64,000 bases of DNA, taken from NCBI RefSeq assembly GCF_007858435.1, contig NZ_VIGW01000001.1, positions 434,001 to 498,000 on the forward strand. The letters are read 5' to 3'. Made by a program: the position numbers and the translations under genes. Below the pieces are notes generated by a model. That model ran no database searches. It saw only the letters and a program-made list of their open reading frames with translations, and had not been told where the DNA came from. The DNA is from Tsukamurella asaccharolytica (lineage in GTDB: Bacteria; Actinomycetota; Actinomycetes; Mycobacteriales; Mycobacteriaceae). Every line of letters starts with the position of its first letter. Within the stretch, counting starts at the first letter, position 1. Positions 26,725 through 35,222 of the stretch are shown here, piece after piece.

Positions 26725-28208
26725 TCGCACTCTCCGGGGTCACCGTCCGCTACGGCACGACGGTGGCCGTCGAAGACGTGACGTTCACGGCACCGTCGGG
26801 CGAGGTCACGGGACTGATCGGCCCGAACGGCGCCGGGAAGTCGACCACCCTGCGCCTCATCGCCGGCCTGGAAACCCCGACCTCCGGCACGGTCCAGATC
26901 GACGGCCTCCGGTACGACGAGCTGCCCAACCCGGGCGCGACCATCGGGGTCTTGCTCGACGCGGAGTGGGCCGCGCCGTCGCGGACGGCTCGCGAACACC
27001 TGCGCTGGATGGCTGCCGCGATCGGGCTGCCGGACGCGCGCGTCGACGCCGCACTCGAGCTCGTCGGACTGCAGCGGGTCGCCGATCGCCCCGTCGGCGG
27101 ATTCTCGCTCGGGATGCGGCAGCGGCTCGCGATCGCCGGCTCCGTGCTCGGCGACCCACCGGTGATCGTCCTCGACGAGCCCGTCAACGGGCTCGATCCC
27201 GAGGCGATCGCCTGGATCCGCCGCACTCTCCGCGCGCTCGCCGACGAGGGCCGCACGGTGCTGTTGTCCTCGCACCTGCTCAGCGAGCTGGAACAGACGG
27301 CCGATCGCATCGTCGCCCTGCACGAGGGGCGCGTCGTCGCGGATGCCCCGCTGGCCGAGTTGGTCGAACCCGCGGCGCCGGGCCGGTCCGGGCTCGAGGC
27401 GCTGTACTTCCGGCTCACGGGCGACGCCGACACAGGTGCGGCACCGTCCGCGCCGGAAGTCCCGAAGCCGCGGTCCGTCGGGCGCAGGTCGGTGACGGCC
27501 GAGGCGCGGAAGGCGGTGACCTCCCGTGGTTTCCGGGCCGCGCTCGGCGGTGCTGCGGCGGTCGCGCTCGCGGCGGCCGTCGTCGTCGGCGTCTTCGCGC
27601 CGGTCTTCCGCGGCGCCACGGTGACCACGGCGGCGTACGGCTTCGCCCTCGTCGGCGGCGCGCTCATCGCGGTGGCCGGGGCGCTGCTCATCGGGCTCGA
27701 CCGCGATCACGGGACGCTCGCGCTGACCCGCATCCTGATCCCGCGACCGGTTGTCGGGTACGGCGCGAAGGCCGTGGTCGCCGCGGTGGCCGGCGCCGGC
27801 GTGGGACTCGCGGGCGCGGCGGCGGCGATCGTCGTCGGGCTGGTCACGGGCCTGTCCTCGCCCGCCGCCGAGGTCCTGCGGCTGCTCTCAACGGCGCCCG
27901 TCGCGGGCGCCCTGCTCGCGCTCCTGGGGCTCGCCGTGGGCCACCTGACGTCGTCGACGACCGCCGCCGTCGGCACCGTCCTGGGCTGGTGGTTCCTCGT
28001 GGAGGCGATCGCGGTGCCCGCGTTGCCCTTCGGGCGGTCGTTGGCGGCATGGCTCCCGGCGACGAGCGCGCAGCTCGCGACGATCGGCGTACCCGCCAAC
28101 ACCGCGACCTGGTCGCCCTCGGTGTCGCTGGCGATCCTCGCAGCGTGGACCGCCGTCGCGTCCCTCGCGGCGCTCGCGGCGACGCGACACCGGACCGGGA
28201 CCGCCTGA
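26721..28208 (+). CDS. ABC transporter, ATPase fused to permease
   Basis: A 495-residue protein holding both halves of an ABC-2 type exporter. The ATPase half has Walker A GPNGAGKST (34-42), the signature SLGMRQRLAIAG, Walker B VIVLDEPVNGLDPE and the switch histidine in LLSSHLLSE. From about residue 265 six membrane segments follow. Such exporters usually encode the halves separately, so the fusion is less common. The start is GTG 26721. Being last of five overlapping genes with three secreted or membrane products, it may export or service them, or pump a compound they bind. Confidence 0.85.
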   Translation: MIALSGVTVRYGTTVAVEDVTFTAPSGEVTGLIGPNGAGKSTTLRLIAGLETPTSGTVQIDGLRYDELPNPGATIGVLLDAEWAAPSRTAREHLRWMAAAIGLPDARVDAALELVGLQRVADRPVGGFSLGMRQRLAIAGSVLGDPPVIVLDEPVNGLDPEAIAWIRRTLRALADEGRTVLLSSHLLSELEQTADRIVALHEGRVVADAPLAELVEPAAPGRSGLEALYFRLTGDADTGAAPSAPEVPKPRSVGRRSVTAEARKAVTSRGFRAALGGAAAVALAAAVVVGVFAPVFRGATVTTAAYGFALVGGALIAVAGALLIGLDRDHGTLALTRILIPRPVVGYGAKAVVAAVAGAGVGLAGAAAAIVVGLVTGLSSPAAEVLRLLSTAPVAGALLALLGLAVGHLTSSTTAAVGTVLGWWFLVEAIAVPALPFGRSLAAWLPATSAQLATIGVPANTATWSPSVSLAILAAWTAVASLAALAATRHRTGTA

Positions 28209-28220
28209 TAGCGTCACGCT

Positions 28221-28371
28221 CGAGTCGGACACAGGGAACCCGGTGGGAATCCGGGACTGGCGCGCAACGGTGTGAGGCGGCGATCCGCGGCCTCGAGTCC
28301 GATACCGGCCGACTCGCAGCTGTCCACCTCCGCCCCCGCGCACGGGGCGGCCGACGAATCGAGTCCGACCC
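28221..28371 (+). ncRNA. Cobalamin riboswitch leader
   Basis: The leader contains the B12-aptamer core: AGGGAACCCGGTGGGAATCC then GGGACTGGCGCGCAACGGTG, and further on GAGTCCGATACCGGCC. An eight-base closing helix forms between CGAGTCGG (28221-28228) and CCGACTCG (28309-28316). After the aptamer, CCGCCCC/GGGGCGG (28330-28336 and 28344-28350) makes a hairpin 21 bases before the ATG. The sequence GTCCGAC (28363-28369), next to the start codon, can also pair with GTCGGAC of the closing helix (28224-28230). This could form the switch. No clear ribosome-binding site is visible. Confidence 0.88.
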
Positions 28372-29352
28372 ATGCGGCCCTGCGCCCTCGTCCCTCCCCT
28401 CGCCCTGCCCGCCGTGGCGGCGCTCCTGCTCAGCGGCTGCGGCACCGCCCCGGCGACGCCCGCGGCGGCCCCCTCCGAGCGATTCCCGGTCAACGTCACC
28501 ACCTGTGACTTCACCTCCGAGGTGCGGGCGGAGCCGCGCCGCATCGTCACGATGAACCAGGGCGCGACCGAGGTGGCGCTCGCGCTCGGCGTCGCCGACC
28601 GGATGGTGGGCACGGCCTACCTCGATGACGCCGTCGCCCCGCGCTTCCGGGCCGACTACGAGCGGATCCCCGTGCTGGCGGCGAAGTACCCCACGCAGGA
28701 GACGATGCTCTCGGTGCGGCCGGACCTCGTCTACGGCTCGTACAACTCGGCGTTCAGCGAGAAGAACGCCGGCGACCGCGCGCGCCTGCAGGGCCAGGGC
28801 ATCGCCACCCTCCTGGCCCCGGCCGGCTGCGCGACGAAGCCGGCGCGCGCGTCGTGGGACCTGATCTGGGACGAGCTGACCGCCGCGGGCAAGGCCTTCG
28901 GCACCGAGGACGCCGCGGCGAAGCTCGTCGCGGAGCAGAAGAACGAGCTCGGCGGGACCGCACTGAAGGGCGCGGCGCGCGGCCAGCGCATCCTCTGGTG
29001 GGACTTCGGCGCGCAGTCCGGGCTCAACGTCGGCGCCGGCACGGGCACGCCCCAACTGCTGATCGAGTCGGTCGGCGGCGTGAACGTCTTCGCCCACCTG
29101 CCGGGCAACTGGGCCGAGGTCTCGCTCGAGCACGTGGTCGGCACGAACCCCGACGTCATCGTCGTGGCGGACTCCGTCGGCAACACGGCGCAGGCGCGGA
29201 TCGAGCAGGCGCGCACGGACCCCGCGCTGAGCCAGCTGCGGGCTGTCCGCGAGAACCGGTTCATCGTGATCCCGTTCTCCGAGACCACCTCCGGCGTGCG
29301 CCTGCTCGACGGTGCGCGGCGCCTCGCCGACGGCATCCGCGCGCTGCCGTGA
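28372..29352 (+). CDS. FecB/BtuF-type periplasmic-binding lipoprotein
   Basis: A 326-residue substrate-binding lipoprotein of the class that captures siderophores, haem or B12 for ABC import. The signal peptide ends in the lipobox LLSGC (Cys23). The two lobes are joined by a long helix; recognisable parts are PRRIVTMNQGATEVALALG and NPDVIVVADS. The cobalamin riboswitch directly upstream points to vitamin B12 or a corrinoid as substrate. The expected membrane permease and ATPase genes (FecC/BtuC and FecE/BtuD types) do not follow. The start is ATG 28372. Confidence 0.88.
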   Translation: MRPCALVPPLALPAVAALLLSGCGTAPATPAAAPSERFPVNVTTCDFTSEVRAEPRRIVTMNQGATEVALALGVADRMVGTAYLDDAVAPRFRADYERIPVLAAKYPTQETMLSVRPDLVYGSYNSAFSEKNAGDRARLQGQGIATLLAPAGCATKPARASWDLIWDELTAAGKAFGTEDAAAKLVAEQKNELGGTALKGAARGQRILWWDFGAQSGLNVGAGTGTPQLLIESVGGVNVFAHLPGNWAEVSLEHVVGTNPDVIVVADSVGNTAQARIEQARTDPALSQLRAVRENRFIVIPFSETTSGVRLLDGARRLADGIRALP

Positions 29353-30095
29353 CCGCGATCCTCGTCGGCATGTCCGCCGGGATCGACCCCGTCGGACTGA
29401 CCGCACTCGCCCACGGCGCCGGAGCGGAGCCCGCCTTCCTGCAGGTGCACGACCCCGCGCTGGTCGACGTCCTCACCGCGGTCGCCGACCGCGGCGCCTC
29501 CGACGTCCTGCTGATCGGCGCGGGCTGGGCGCAGCCCGGCCCCAAGCGGTCGTGGTTGCGCCGGGTGGCGGCGCACTGGCTCCGGGGCTACGACGGTCCG
29601 CCGACGCTCCGCCTCGCGCCGCAGCTGCTCGCCGCGCCGGACGCCGAGTTACTCGCGGCCGCGATCGCCGCGGGCGGGGCGCCGACGACCGCGGACGCCG
29701 CGCCCCTGCACTCCCCCGCATGGGAGGAGGTGCCGCGGCACCGGCACCAGGTGCTCGTGTGTCGTGGCCCCCGGTGTTCCGCGCTCGGCGCGTCGGCTGT
29801 GACGTCGGCGTTCGGCGACGAGCTGCGGCGCGCGGGCCTCGGCGACGACGACGCGCTGATCACCGTCACCGGCTGCCAGTTCCCCTGCAATCACGCCCCC
29901 GTCGTCACGGTGCAGCCGGACGACGCGTGGTACGGGCGGGTCAGCGTCGACGAGGTACCCGGCCTGGTGGAGGCACACCTGATCCGTGGGTGGCGCGCCG
30001 ATCATCTCCTGCTCCCGAGGGAGCGCCGCGGCGATCCGGACCACGCCATCGCACCTAGGAAAATCGGTGAAGCACGCTCCGAATCGCCTGGGTGA
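29349..30095 (+). CDS. CbiX-like / thioredoxin-fold ferredoxin protein
   Basis: The 248-residue protein starts at GTG 29349 inside the fecB-like stop. The first 130 residues resemble CbiX/SirB chelatase halves but lack the usual HG metal-binding start (here ILVGMSAG). The second part, VLVCRGPRCSALG ... VTGCQFPCNHAPVV, has the four cysteines of a thioredoxin-fold [2Fe-2S] ferredoxin. Such proteins accompany cobalamin genes in actinobacteria. The last 40 residues run into the neighbouring gene-fragment region and are antisense to a DICT-type remnant, so the natural end may be lost. Confidence 0.65.
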   Translation: MTAILVGMSAGIDPVGLTALAHGAGAEPAFLQVHDPALVDVLTAVADRGASDVLLIGAGWAQPGPKRSWLRRVAAHWLRGYDGPPTLRLAPQLLAAPDAELLAAAIAAGGAPTTADAAPLHSPAWEEVPRHRHQVLVCRGPRCSALGASAVTSAFGDELRRAGLGDDDALITVTGCQFPCNHAPVVTVQPDDAWYGRVSVDEVPGLVEAHLIRGWRADHLLLPRERRGDPDHAIAPRKIGEARSESPG

Positions 30096-30364
30096 CCGTC
30101 GTCCGCTCAAAAGTCTGAACGAAGTCGAACGTCCGCTCCAGGTCCGGGCCGTTGTCGTGGCAGTCCCTGGCCGCGATGAGCGCGCAGAGATGGGGACCGA
30201 CGATGGCTACCGTCCACTCGTCGACGAGGGGATCGTCCGGATCCAGAGGGGCCCTGTGCACGTTGCCGTCGCTGAAGGCGGAGATGCCGGCGCCGTACAC
30301 ACCGGCGAACCCGATCTTGTCGGCCAGCTCCATCGTGCGGCGGTCGTCGTGCCGAAATGCCCCG
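30055..30364 (-). pseudogene. 3' remnant of a DICT-domain sensor gene
   Basis: On the minus strand this segment encodes the last 100 residues of what looks like a DICT sensory domain. The landmarks are [35 protein letters not shown], and a C-terminal [17 protein letters not shown]. The natural start and upstream part are missing; the frame begins inside the ispF remnant next door, with no ribosome-binding site. The DICT match is from recalled family motifs and needs a profile search. Confidence 0.55.
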
Positions 30365-30543
30365 CGTGCTGGAGACCAGGGCAGTCGCCATGGCAGCGAT
30401 TCCCTCACCACGGCCGGTGAGTCCGAGCCCGTCGGTGGTGGTGGCCGACAAAGAGATCGGTGCGGCGACGGTATCGCTCAGCAGCGCCTCGGCCTCGTGG
30501 CGGCGTACGCCGATTCGGGGGCGATTGCCGATCACCTGATCCC
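30365..30543 (-). pseudogene. ispF: 3' remnant of ispF
   Basis: This minus-strand segment encodes about 57 residues that match the C-terminal third of 2-C-methyl-D-erythritol 2,4-cyclodiphosphate synthase: [19 protein letters not shown], then [20 protein letters not shown] and ATALV. The catalytic N-terminal part with the metal site is absent, and the reading frame is open upstream only into unrelated sequence. It directly abuts the DICT remnant in another frame. A complete ispF must exist elsewhere if the pathway is used. Confidence 0.75.
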
Positions 30544-30696
30544 TGGCGGGGTCTTTGGCGTCTGCACGCTTCTTTCACAGGGGAGTGGAAAGATTTCATC
30601 AACCAAATTCATTCATTTCGTCGCCACTCCCTTGCAAGGCGGTGTAGAACACATATGGTCAGCTGAAACTTTAAAAACTTCACGCAGAGGTGAAAA
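30541..30696 (+). promoter_or_regulatory. AT-rich upstream region of the eltD-like fragment
   Basis: These 156 bases are visibly richer in A and T than anything else in the window. A possible promoter is TTGCAA (30632-30637) with TATGGT (30654-30659) at 16 bases. A ribosome-binding site GAGGTG precedes the ATG at 30697. GGGAGTGG (30582-30589) and CCACTCCC (30624-30631) form an eight-base inverted repeat. Between them stand TTTCATC, TTCATTC and TTTCGTC, which resemble repressor half-sites. It looks like a complete control region now serving only a truncated gene. Confidence 0.5.
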
Positions 30697-30966
30697 ATGT
30701 CGGCGAGTTCTGTACCCCGCACCATGCAGGCCGTGGTCTGCCACGGACCGGAGAACTACAGGCTGGAGGAGCTACCGGTACCCACTCCGGGCCCGGGCGA
30801 GGCGCTGATCAAGGTCGATGCAGTGGGAATCTGCGCCAGCGATCTGAAGTGCTACCACGGTGCAGCCAAGTTCTGGGGGGATGAGAACCGTCCCGCGTGG
30901 GCCGAGACCGAGGTCGTCCCGGGCCATGAGTTCGTCGGTACCGTCGTCGATCTCGACGACGCCGCC
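30697..30966 (+). pseudogene. 5' fragment of an EltD-like zinc alcohol dehydrogenase
   Basis: The first 89 codons encode the N-terminal catalytic part of a medium-chain zinc dehydrogenase: MQAVVCHGPENYRLEELPVP, VGICASDLKCYHGAAKFWGD, and VVPGHEFVGTVVDLDDAA. These are very like erythritol/L-threitol dehydrogenases. The zinc ligand cysteine (ICASD) and the GHE motif are there, but the structural zinc loop, the nucleotide-binding domain and the rest of the protein are missing. At about 30963 homology stops and the DNA becomes the antisense strand of the Ag85-like gene. The frame stays open but is not dehydrogenase. Confidence 0.75.
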
Positions 30967-32118
30967 GACGACCTGCGCTCCGGTGTCGGCCGACCAGAAG
31001 ACCTGGCCGCCGCGGAAGTCCTGCGCCCGGCCGCCGGGCACCGCGTACTCGGCGGTGACGCACGCCCCCAGGCTGGGCGCCTTGGGCGCGGCCTCACCGA
31101 TCGCGCCGGCGATGCCGCAGGGCTTGGGGTTGGCGACGCCGAGCGCGGCCTGCACCTGCGGCCAGGCCTGACCGTTCTCGAACTGCCAGTACGGCCAGCT
31201 GTGGTTGCCCGACGGGCGGTAGAGCGCGTTGGCGGGGATCCCGAGCCGGTTGAGCTCGATGGCGAAGGCCTGGTTGGACGAGCGGGCGAGCACCTCGAGG
31301 GCCATTGCCTGGACGTCCGTCGGCGCACCCGTCCCGCCGGAGCCGTTGCCGGAGCTGAAGTACAGGCTGGTTCCGCGCAGCTTCTCCGCCAGCTTCAGCG
31401 GATCGTGCTGGGCCCAGGCGGGATCCGTCGGCGGTCCGTACATCGCGTCGGCGTTGAAACCGCCCGCGTCGCGCATGGCGATGCCGATCGACTCAGGCGT
31501 GCCCGGGGTGCTCGTGGAGAGGATGCCCGAGTACGAACCGGCGAATCGGTAGAGACCCTTGTTGCGGGCGGCCAGGGTGAAGGCGGCGGTGCCGCCCATG
31601 GAGACGCCGGCCGCGGCCCGCGCGTCGGTGGCGCGCCAGCCCTGCTGCAGCAGCGGCGGCAGTTCCTTGGCGAGGAAGGTCTCCCACTGGTAGTTCTTGC
31701 CGTTGTCGGGGCGCTTCCAGTCGGTGTACCAGCTGGACTGGCCGCCGACGGGCAGCACGACGGTGACGTTCTTGTCGCGGTAGAAGTCGGCGACGTTCGT
31801 CTCCAGCAGCCAGCCGTTGCGGTCCTCGCGCGCCCGCATCCCGTCGAGCAGATACAGCGTGGGGAACTTCGCCTTGGGGTCCGCGTGCCAATCGCGGGCC
31901 AGCAGCAGCTGGACCGTGATCGTGGCGTTCATGGCGGCCGAGTACACCGACAGGTCCACCTGATGGTCGCCCTGCCACTGCGCCCCGGTGATCCGGGACT
32001 TCGCGGGCGCCGGGTCGGCGTGCGCTGGCGCGGGGTTCAGGGCCGACGGTGCCACGACGGTGCCCGCCGCCACGGCCCCGGCCACGAGCAACGTTCCGAT
32101 TCGGCCCAGCAATGACAT
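30772..32118 (-). CDS. Antigen-85-like mycolyltransferase/esterase with replaced C-terminus
   Basis: An exported serine esterase of the Ag85 family, which transfers mycolic acids onto trehalose or arabinogalactan outside the membrane. The 448-residue product has a signal peptide ending AHADP, the LDGMRAREDRNGW motif, nucleophile Ser173 in GVSMGG and the catalytic histidine in GNHSWPYW. After residue 340 an LGFP-type wall-binding repeat begins (TAEYAVPGGRAQDFRGGQV). It breaks off at AQVVGG (residue 386, about 30961). The last 62 residues are read from the complement of the dehydrogenase fragment and have no family likeness. The catalytic domain should be intact, the wall anchor probably not. 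Confidence 0.85.
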   Translation of the reverse strand: MSLLGRIGTLLVAGAVAAGTVVAPSALNPAPAHADPAPAKSRITGAQWQGDHQVDLSVYSAAMNATITVQLLLARDWHADPKAKFPTLYLLDGMRAREDRNGWLLETNVADFYRDKNVTVVLPVGGQSSWYTDWKRPDNGKNYQWETFLAKELPPLLQQGWRATDARAAAGVSMGGTAAFTLAARNKGLYRFAGSYSGILSTSTPGTPESIGIAMRDAGGFNADAMYGPPTDPAWAQHDPLKLAEKLRGTSLYFSSGNGSGGTGAPTDVQAMALEVLARSSNQAFAIELNRLGIPANALYRPSGNHSWPYWQFENGQAWPQVQAALGVANPKPCGIAGAIGEAAPKAPSLGACVTAEYAVPGGRAQDFRGGQVFWSADTGAQVVGGVVEIDDGTDELMARDDLGLGPRGTVLIPPELGCTVVALQIAGADSHCIDLDQRLARARSGYR

Positions 32119-32255
32119 GGGACCAGTGTTACATGCGTGTCATTCGCCGTCCCGGTGCCGCGCTGAGCGTGCCCGGGGTCACCTCGGGCAGATGTTGCGC
32201 GCCGCACCGTCCTCGTAGCGCCGGCGAGGCCGATACGCCGTGATAGTACTGGTCG

Positions 32256-33128
32256 ATGACCGAAATGCACCCGCCCGCGGAGGGCTTCACCATCGACGCG
32301 GGCGGCCTGAGCATCGCCGGCGACCGCTGGCGCCGCGCGGCCGGGGGCGAGGGCACCACGCTCGTGCTCCTGCACGGCGGCGGGCAGACCCGGCACTCCT
32401 GGGACCGCACCGCCGCGGCGCTCGCCCAGCGCGGGTACGCGGTGATCACTCTCGACGCCCGCGGCCACGGCGACACCGCGTGGGCGCAGACCGGCGCGTA
32501 CGCGCTGGGCGACTTCGTCGGGGACCTGCTGGCCGTCCTGGGCACGCTCGACGGACCGCCGCCCGTGCTGATCGGAGCCTCCCTCGGCGGCATCACCAGC
32601 CTGTGCGCCGTCGGCGAGAACCCCGGGATCGCGTCCGCACTGGTCCTCGTGGACGTGGTCGTGGACGCCGAGAAGAAGGGCATCGAGCGGGTCACCGAGT
32701 TCCTTTCGGCGCACACCGACGGCTTCGCCACCCTCGACGAGGTCGCCGACGCCGTGGCCGCCTACAACCCCACCCGCAAGCGCGCCCGTAATCTCGAGGG
32801 CCTCAAGAAGAACGTGCGGCTGCGCGACGACGGCCGCTGGTACTGGCACTGGGACCCGGCGTTCCTCCGCGGCGACGACCGGGGCGAAGCCCGCATCCAG
32901 GACAGGGACCGGCTCGGCGCCGCGGCGGCGCACGTCACCGTCCCGACGCTGATCGTGCGCGGCGGCAAGTCCGACGTGGTCAGCGACGAGGGCATCGCGA
33001 AGATGCTCGAGCGGGTGCCGCACGCCGAGGTCGCCGACGTCAGCGGCGCCGGGCACATGGTGGCCGGCGACGACAACCAGGTCTTCGCCGCCGCGATCGA
33101 GGACTTCCTCGACCGCCACCGGCTCTGA
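32256..33128 (+). CDS. Alpha/beta hydrolase
   Basis: A 290-residue cytoplasmic hydrolase with the fold's three marks: the oxyanion strand HGGGQTRHSW, the nucleophile elbow IGASLGG, and the catalytic histidine in SGAGHMVAGD. An aspartate in RGGKSDVVSD completes the triad. The substrate cannot be told; the shape is close to peroxidase-like and esterase-type enzymes of actinobacteria. It is divergent from the Ag85-like gene across 137 bases and convergent with aftB. Start: ATG 32256; an upstream ATG or GTG in frame was not found. Confidence 0.85.
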   Translation: MTEMHPPAEGFTIDAGGLSIAGDRWRRAAGGEGTTLVLLHGGGQTRHSWDRTAAALAQRGYAVITLDARGHGDTAWAQTGAYALGDFVGDLLAVLGTLDGPPPVLIGASLGGITSLCAVGENPGIASALVLVDVVVDAEKKGIERVTEFLSAHTDGFATLDEVADAVAAYNPTRKRARNLEGLKKNVRLRDDGRWYWHWDPAFLRGDDRGEARIQDRDRLGAAAAHVTVPTLIVRGGKSDVVSDEGIAKMLERVPHAEVADVSGAGHMVAGDDNQVFAAAIEDFLDRHRL

Positions 33129-33203
33129 GCCCGCCGGAACGCCCGCCATGAATCCGCACCGGCGCGCGAGCCACGCCCGCGTCGCCGGGCCGATGCCGCT
33201 GCA

Positions 33204-35222
33204 TCAGGGCCGTGGCATCGACTTCTGCTCCTCGGTGAGCGGCGGCGGGACGTCCATGCGGCACATCCGCAGCGTGTACTCGGGTACCCGATCGATGCGC
33301 AGCGCGTAGTTCGCGAACGAGAGCTTGAGATTGCGCTTGAACAGGTCGAACGTGAGCGGCGCGGAGTACGACGCCTGCAACTGCTGGATCTGCGGGCAGG
33401 TCAACGCCGCCCGCGCCTGGTTCACCCAATCGGGATCGATGAACGGCGGCAGCGCCGGCCGCTTCGCGTAGGCCTTCGCCTCGGCGACGGCCCAGTCCGG
33501 GAACATCTCCTTGTCGTGCCCGATGCGGCCGTCCTCGAGGCGCGCGGTGCGCGAGGCCATGGGCCAGGCGAGGCCGATCTGGTCCCACACGCGCACGTCG
33601 AGCGGCAGGTTCATGCCGGTCATGCCGAGGTTGGTGAAGAAGACCGTCTGCCGCTGCGGCACGTCGTCCGGCCGCGGGTAGGGCAGCGGGTCGATGAACC
33701 ACCAGTCGTAATCGAAGGACGGCAGGTAGACGCCGCCGCGCGGGGTCGCGCGCAGGATCTCCTGCAGCGACTGCATGCGGGGGTAGTCGAGGTAGTCGTC
33801 GGCGGTGAGGGGGTGGGCGTGGCCGGTCTGCAGCGAGTAGAAGGCCCGCTCGTCGACGATGCCGGAGGTGCCGATCGCGGTGCCGTCGGGCTGGCCGCGG
33901 AAGGTGGTGGCGTGCAGCGCCCAGCCGAGGACCAGTACCCACAGGCCCGCCGCGACCACGGCGCCGGCGGTGCCGGTGGCCAGCCGGGCGATGCCGCGGA
34001 CCGTCGAATCCTCGGGACGGCGCGACGGGATCCGCAGCGGGATCACCATCACCGGCAGGAGCAGCAGGAACAGCGGCGCGAGCAGCACGCGGCCCGACAT
34101 GAAGTCGCCGCCCTGGCGCAGCCAGTACAGCGTCTCGATGACGCCGCCGAGGAGCATCACGACGACGATGACTGCGGGCCGCTGCAGGTGATCGCGCAGG
34201 CCGCGGACGCCGCCGCGCGGCAGCCGGAAGCGGCCGGTCAGCGGGGCGCGGGCGCCGCGCGCGGACAGCAGGATCACCGGCATCGCGACGGCCAGCGCCA
34301 GCACGGGAAGCCACAGCGAGTACGGCTCGACCAGGTTCATCAGGTAGGTGAAGCCCTGGCCCCACTTCGAGCCGGTGGCGTCCTTGGCGACGGCCGTGTT
34401 GGGCGCGGGCAGGCCGTAGTAGCCCATCCGGAAGATCTGGTAGCCGACGGGCAGGAGGCCCGCGGCGGCGGTGAGCGCCAGCCGCAGCTTCAGCCCGACG
34501 GGGGCGAAGAACATGACCAGCAGCACGAGGCCGCCGACGACGGCCATCTCGGGCCGCACCAGCCAGGACAGCCCGGCGACGAACGCGGTCGTGCAGGTGA
34601 GCGCCCAGTACCGGATCCGCTCGCGCCGCTCGACGGGCGCGCGGTCGGCCTGCGACCAGCAGATCGCCAGGTACCACAGCAGCGCCACCCAGAAGATGGT
34701 CAGCGAGACCTCGAGGCCCGACGTCGCGAAATCGCGGGCCGGGGGCAGCGCCATGTAGACGAGGCCGCCCGCGGGCAGCAGGAGCAGGCCGGAGCCGCGC
34801 AGCCGCGACCAGCCGGGGCCGCCGCGGTAGAGGCGCGACGTGCCGAGCATCGCCAGCGGGATCGCGGCGACGGACAGCACCAGCGCGACGGTGAGCACCA
34901 CGTACTCGGTCTGCACGCGGCTGATCCACGAGAAGAACCAGATGATGTAGGTCCAGGCCGTGGAGGTGTTGACCTCGACGCGCTCACCCGCGTTGAAGAC
35001 GGGGCCGTTGCCGGCGAGCAGGTTCCGGACGGTGCGCAGCACGATGAGGCCGTCGTCGGCGATCCACCGGCGCTGCCAGGCGCCGTACCCGAACAGGACC
35101 GCGCACGCCGCCACCCCGAGCCAGAAGCTGACCCGGGGTGCGGAGAAGGTGGACGGGGCCCCGGCGGCGTTCGCGCTCGCGTCGTCCGGGGCCGTGGCGT
35201 CAGGCGAAGTAGACCGCGGCAA
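33204..35222 (-). CDS. aftB: Terminal beta-(1->2)-arabinofuranosyltransferase AftB
   Basis: A GT-C membrane glycosyltransferase that adds the terminal arabinose to arabinogalactan, using decaprenyl-phosphoryl-arabinose on the outer face of the membrane. The 672-residue protein has about ten membrane segments, with the conserved first outer loop RRWIADDGLIVLRTVRNLL (Asp56/Asp57) and NAGERVEVNTSTAWTY. A C-terminal outer domain of about 200 residues follows. The start is a TTG at 35222, 23 bases inside the ubiA gene and with AGGA before it. Gene order fits the mycobacterial block; the enzyme supplying its donor (UbiA) is directly upstream. Confidence 0.88.
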   Translation of the reverse strand: MPRSTSPDATAPDDASANAAGAPSTFSAPRVSFWLGVAACAVLFGYGAWQRRWIADDGLIVLRTVRNLLAGNGPVFNAGERVEVNTSTAWTYIIWFFSWISRVQTEYVVLTVALVLSVAAIPLAMLGTSRLYRGGPGWSRLRGSGLLLLPAGGLVYMALPPARDFATSGLEVSLTIFWVALLWYLAICWSQADRAPVERRERIRYWALTCTTAFVAGLSWLVRPEMAVVGGLVLLVMFFAPVGLKLRLALTAAAGLLPVGYQIFRMGYYGLPAPNTAVAKDATGSKWGQGFTYLMNLVEPYSLWLPVLALAVAMPVILLSARGARAPLTGRFRLPRGGVRGLRDHLQRPAVIVVVMLLGGVIETLYWLRQGGDFMSGRVLLAPLFLLLLPVMVIPLRIPSRRPEDSTVRGIARLATGTAGAVVAAGLWVLVLGWALHATTFRGQPDGTAIGTSGIVDERAFYSLQTGHAHPLTADDYLDYPRMQSLQEILRATPRGGVYLPSFDYDWWFIDPLPYPRPDDVPQRQTVFFTNLGMTGMNLPLDVRVWDQIGLAWPMASRTARLEDGRIGHDKEMFPDWAVAEAKAYAKRPALPPFIDPDWVNQARAALTCPQIQQLQASYSAPLTFDLFKRNLKLSFANYALRIDRVPEYTLRMCRMDVPPPLTEEQKSMPRP

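Noticed and set aside
30055-30540. One frameshifted gene joining the ispF-like and DICT-like frames
   Set aside because: The two parts belong to unrelated families, and each matches the C-terminal end of its own family, so a frameshift within one gene does not explain them.
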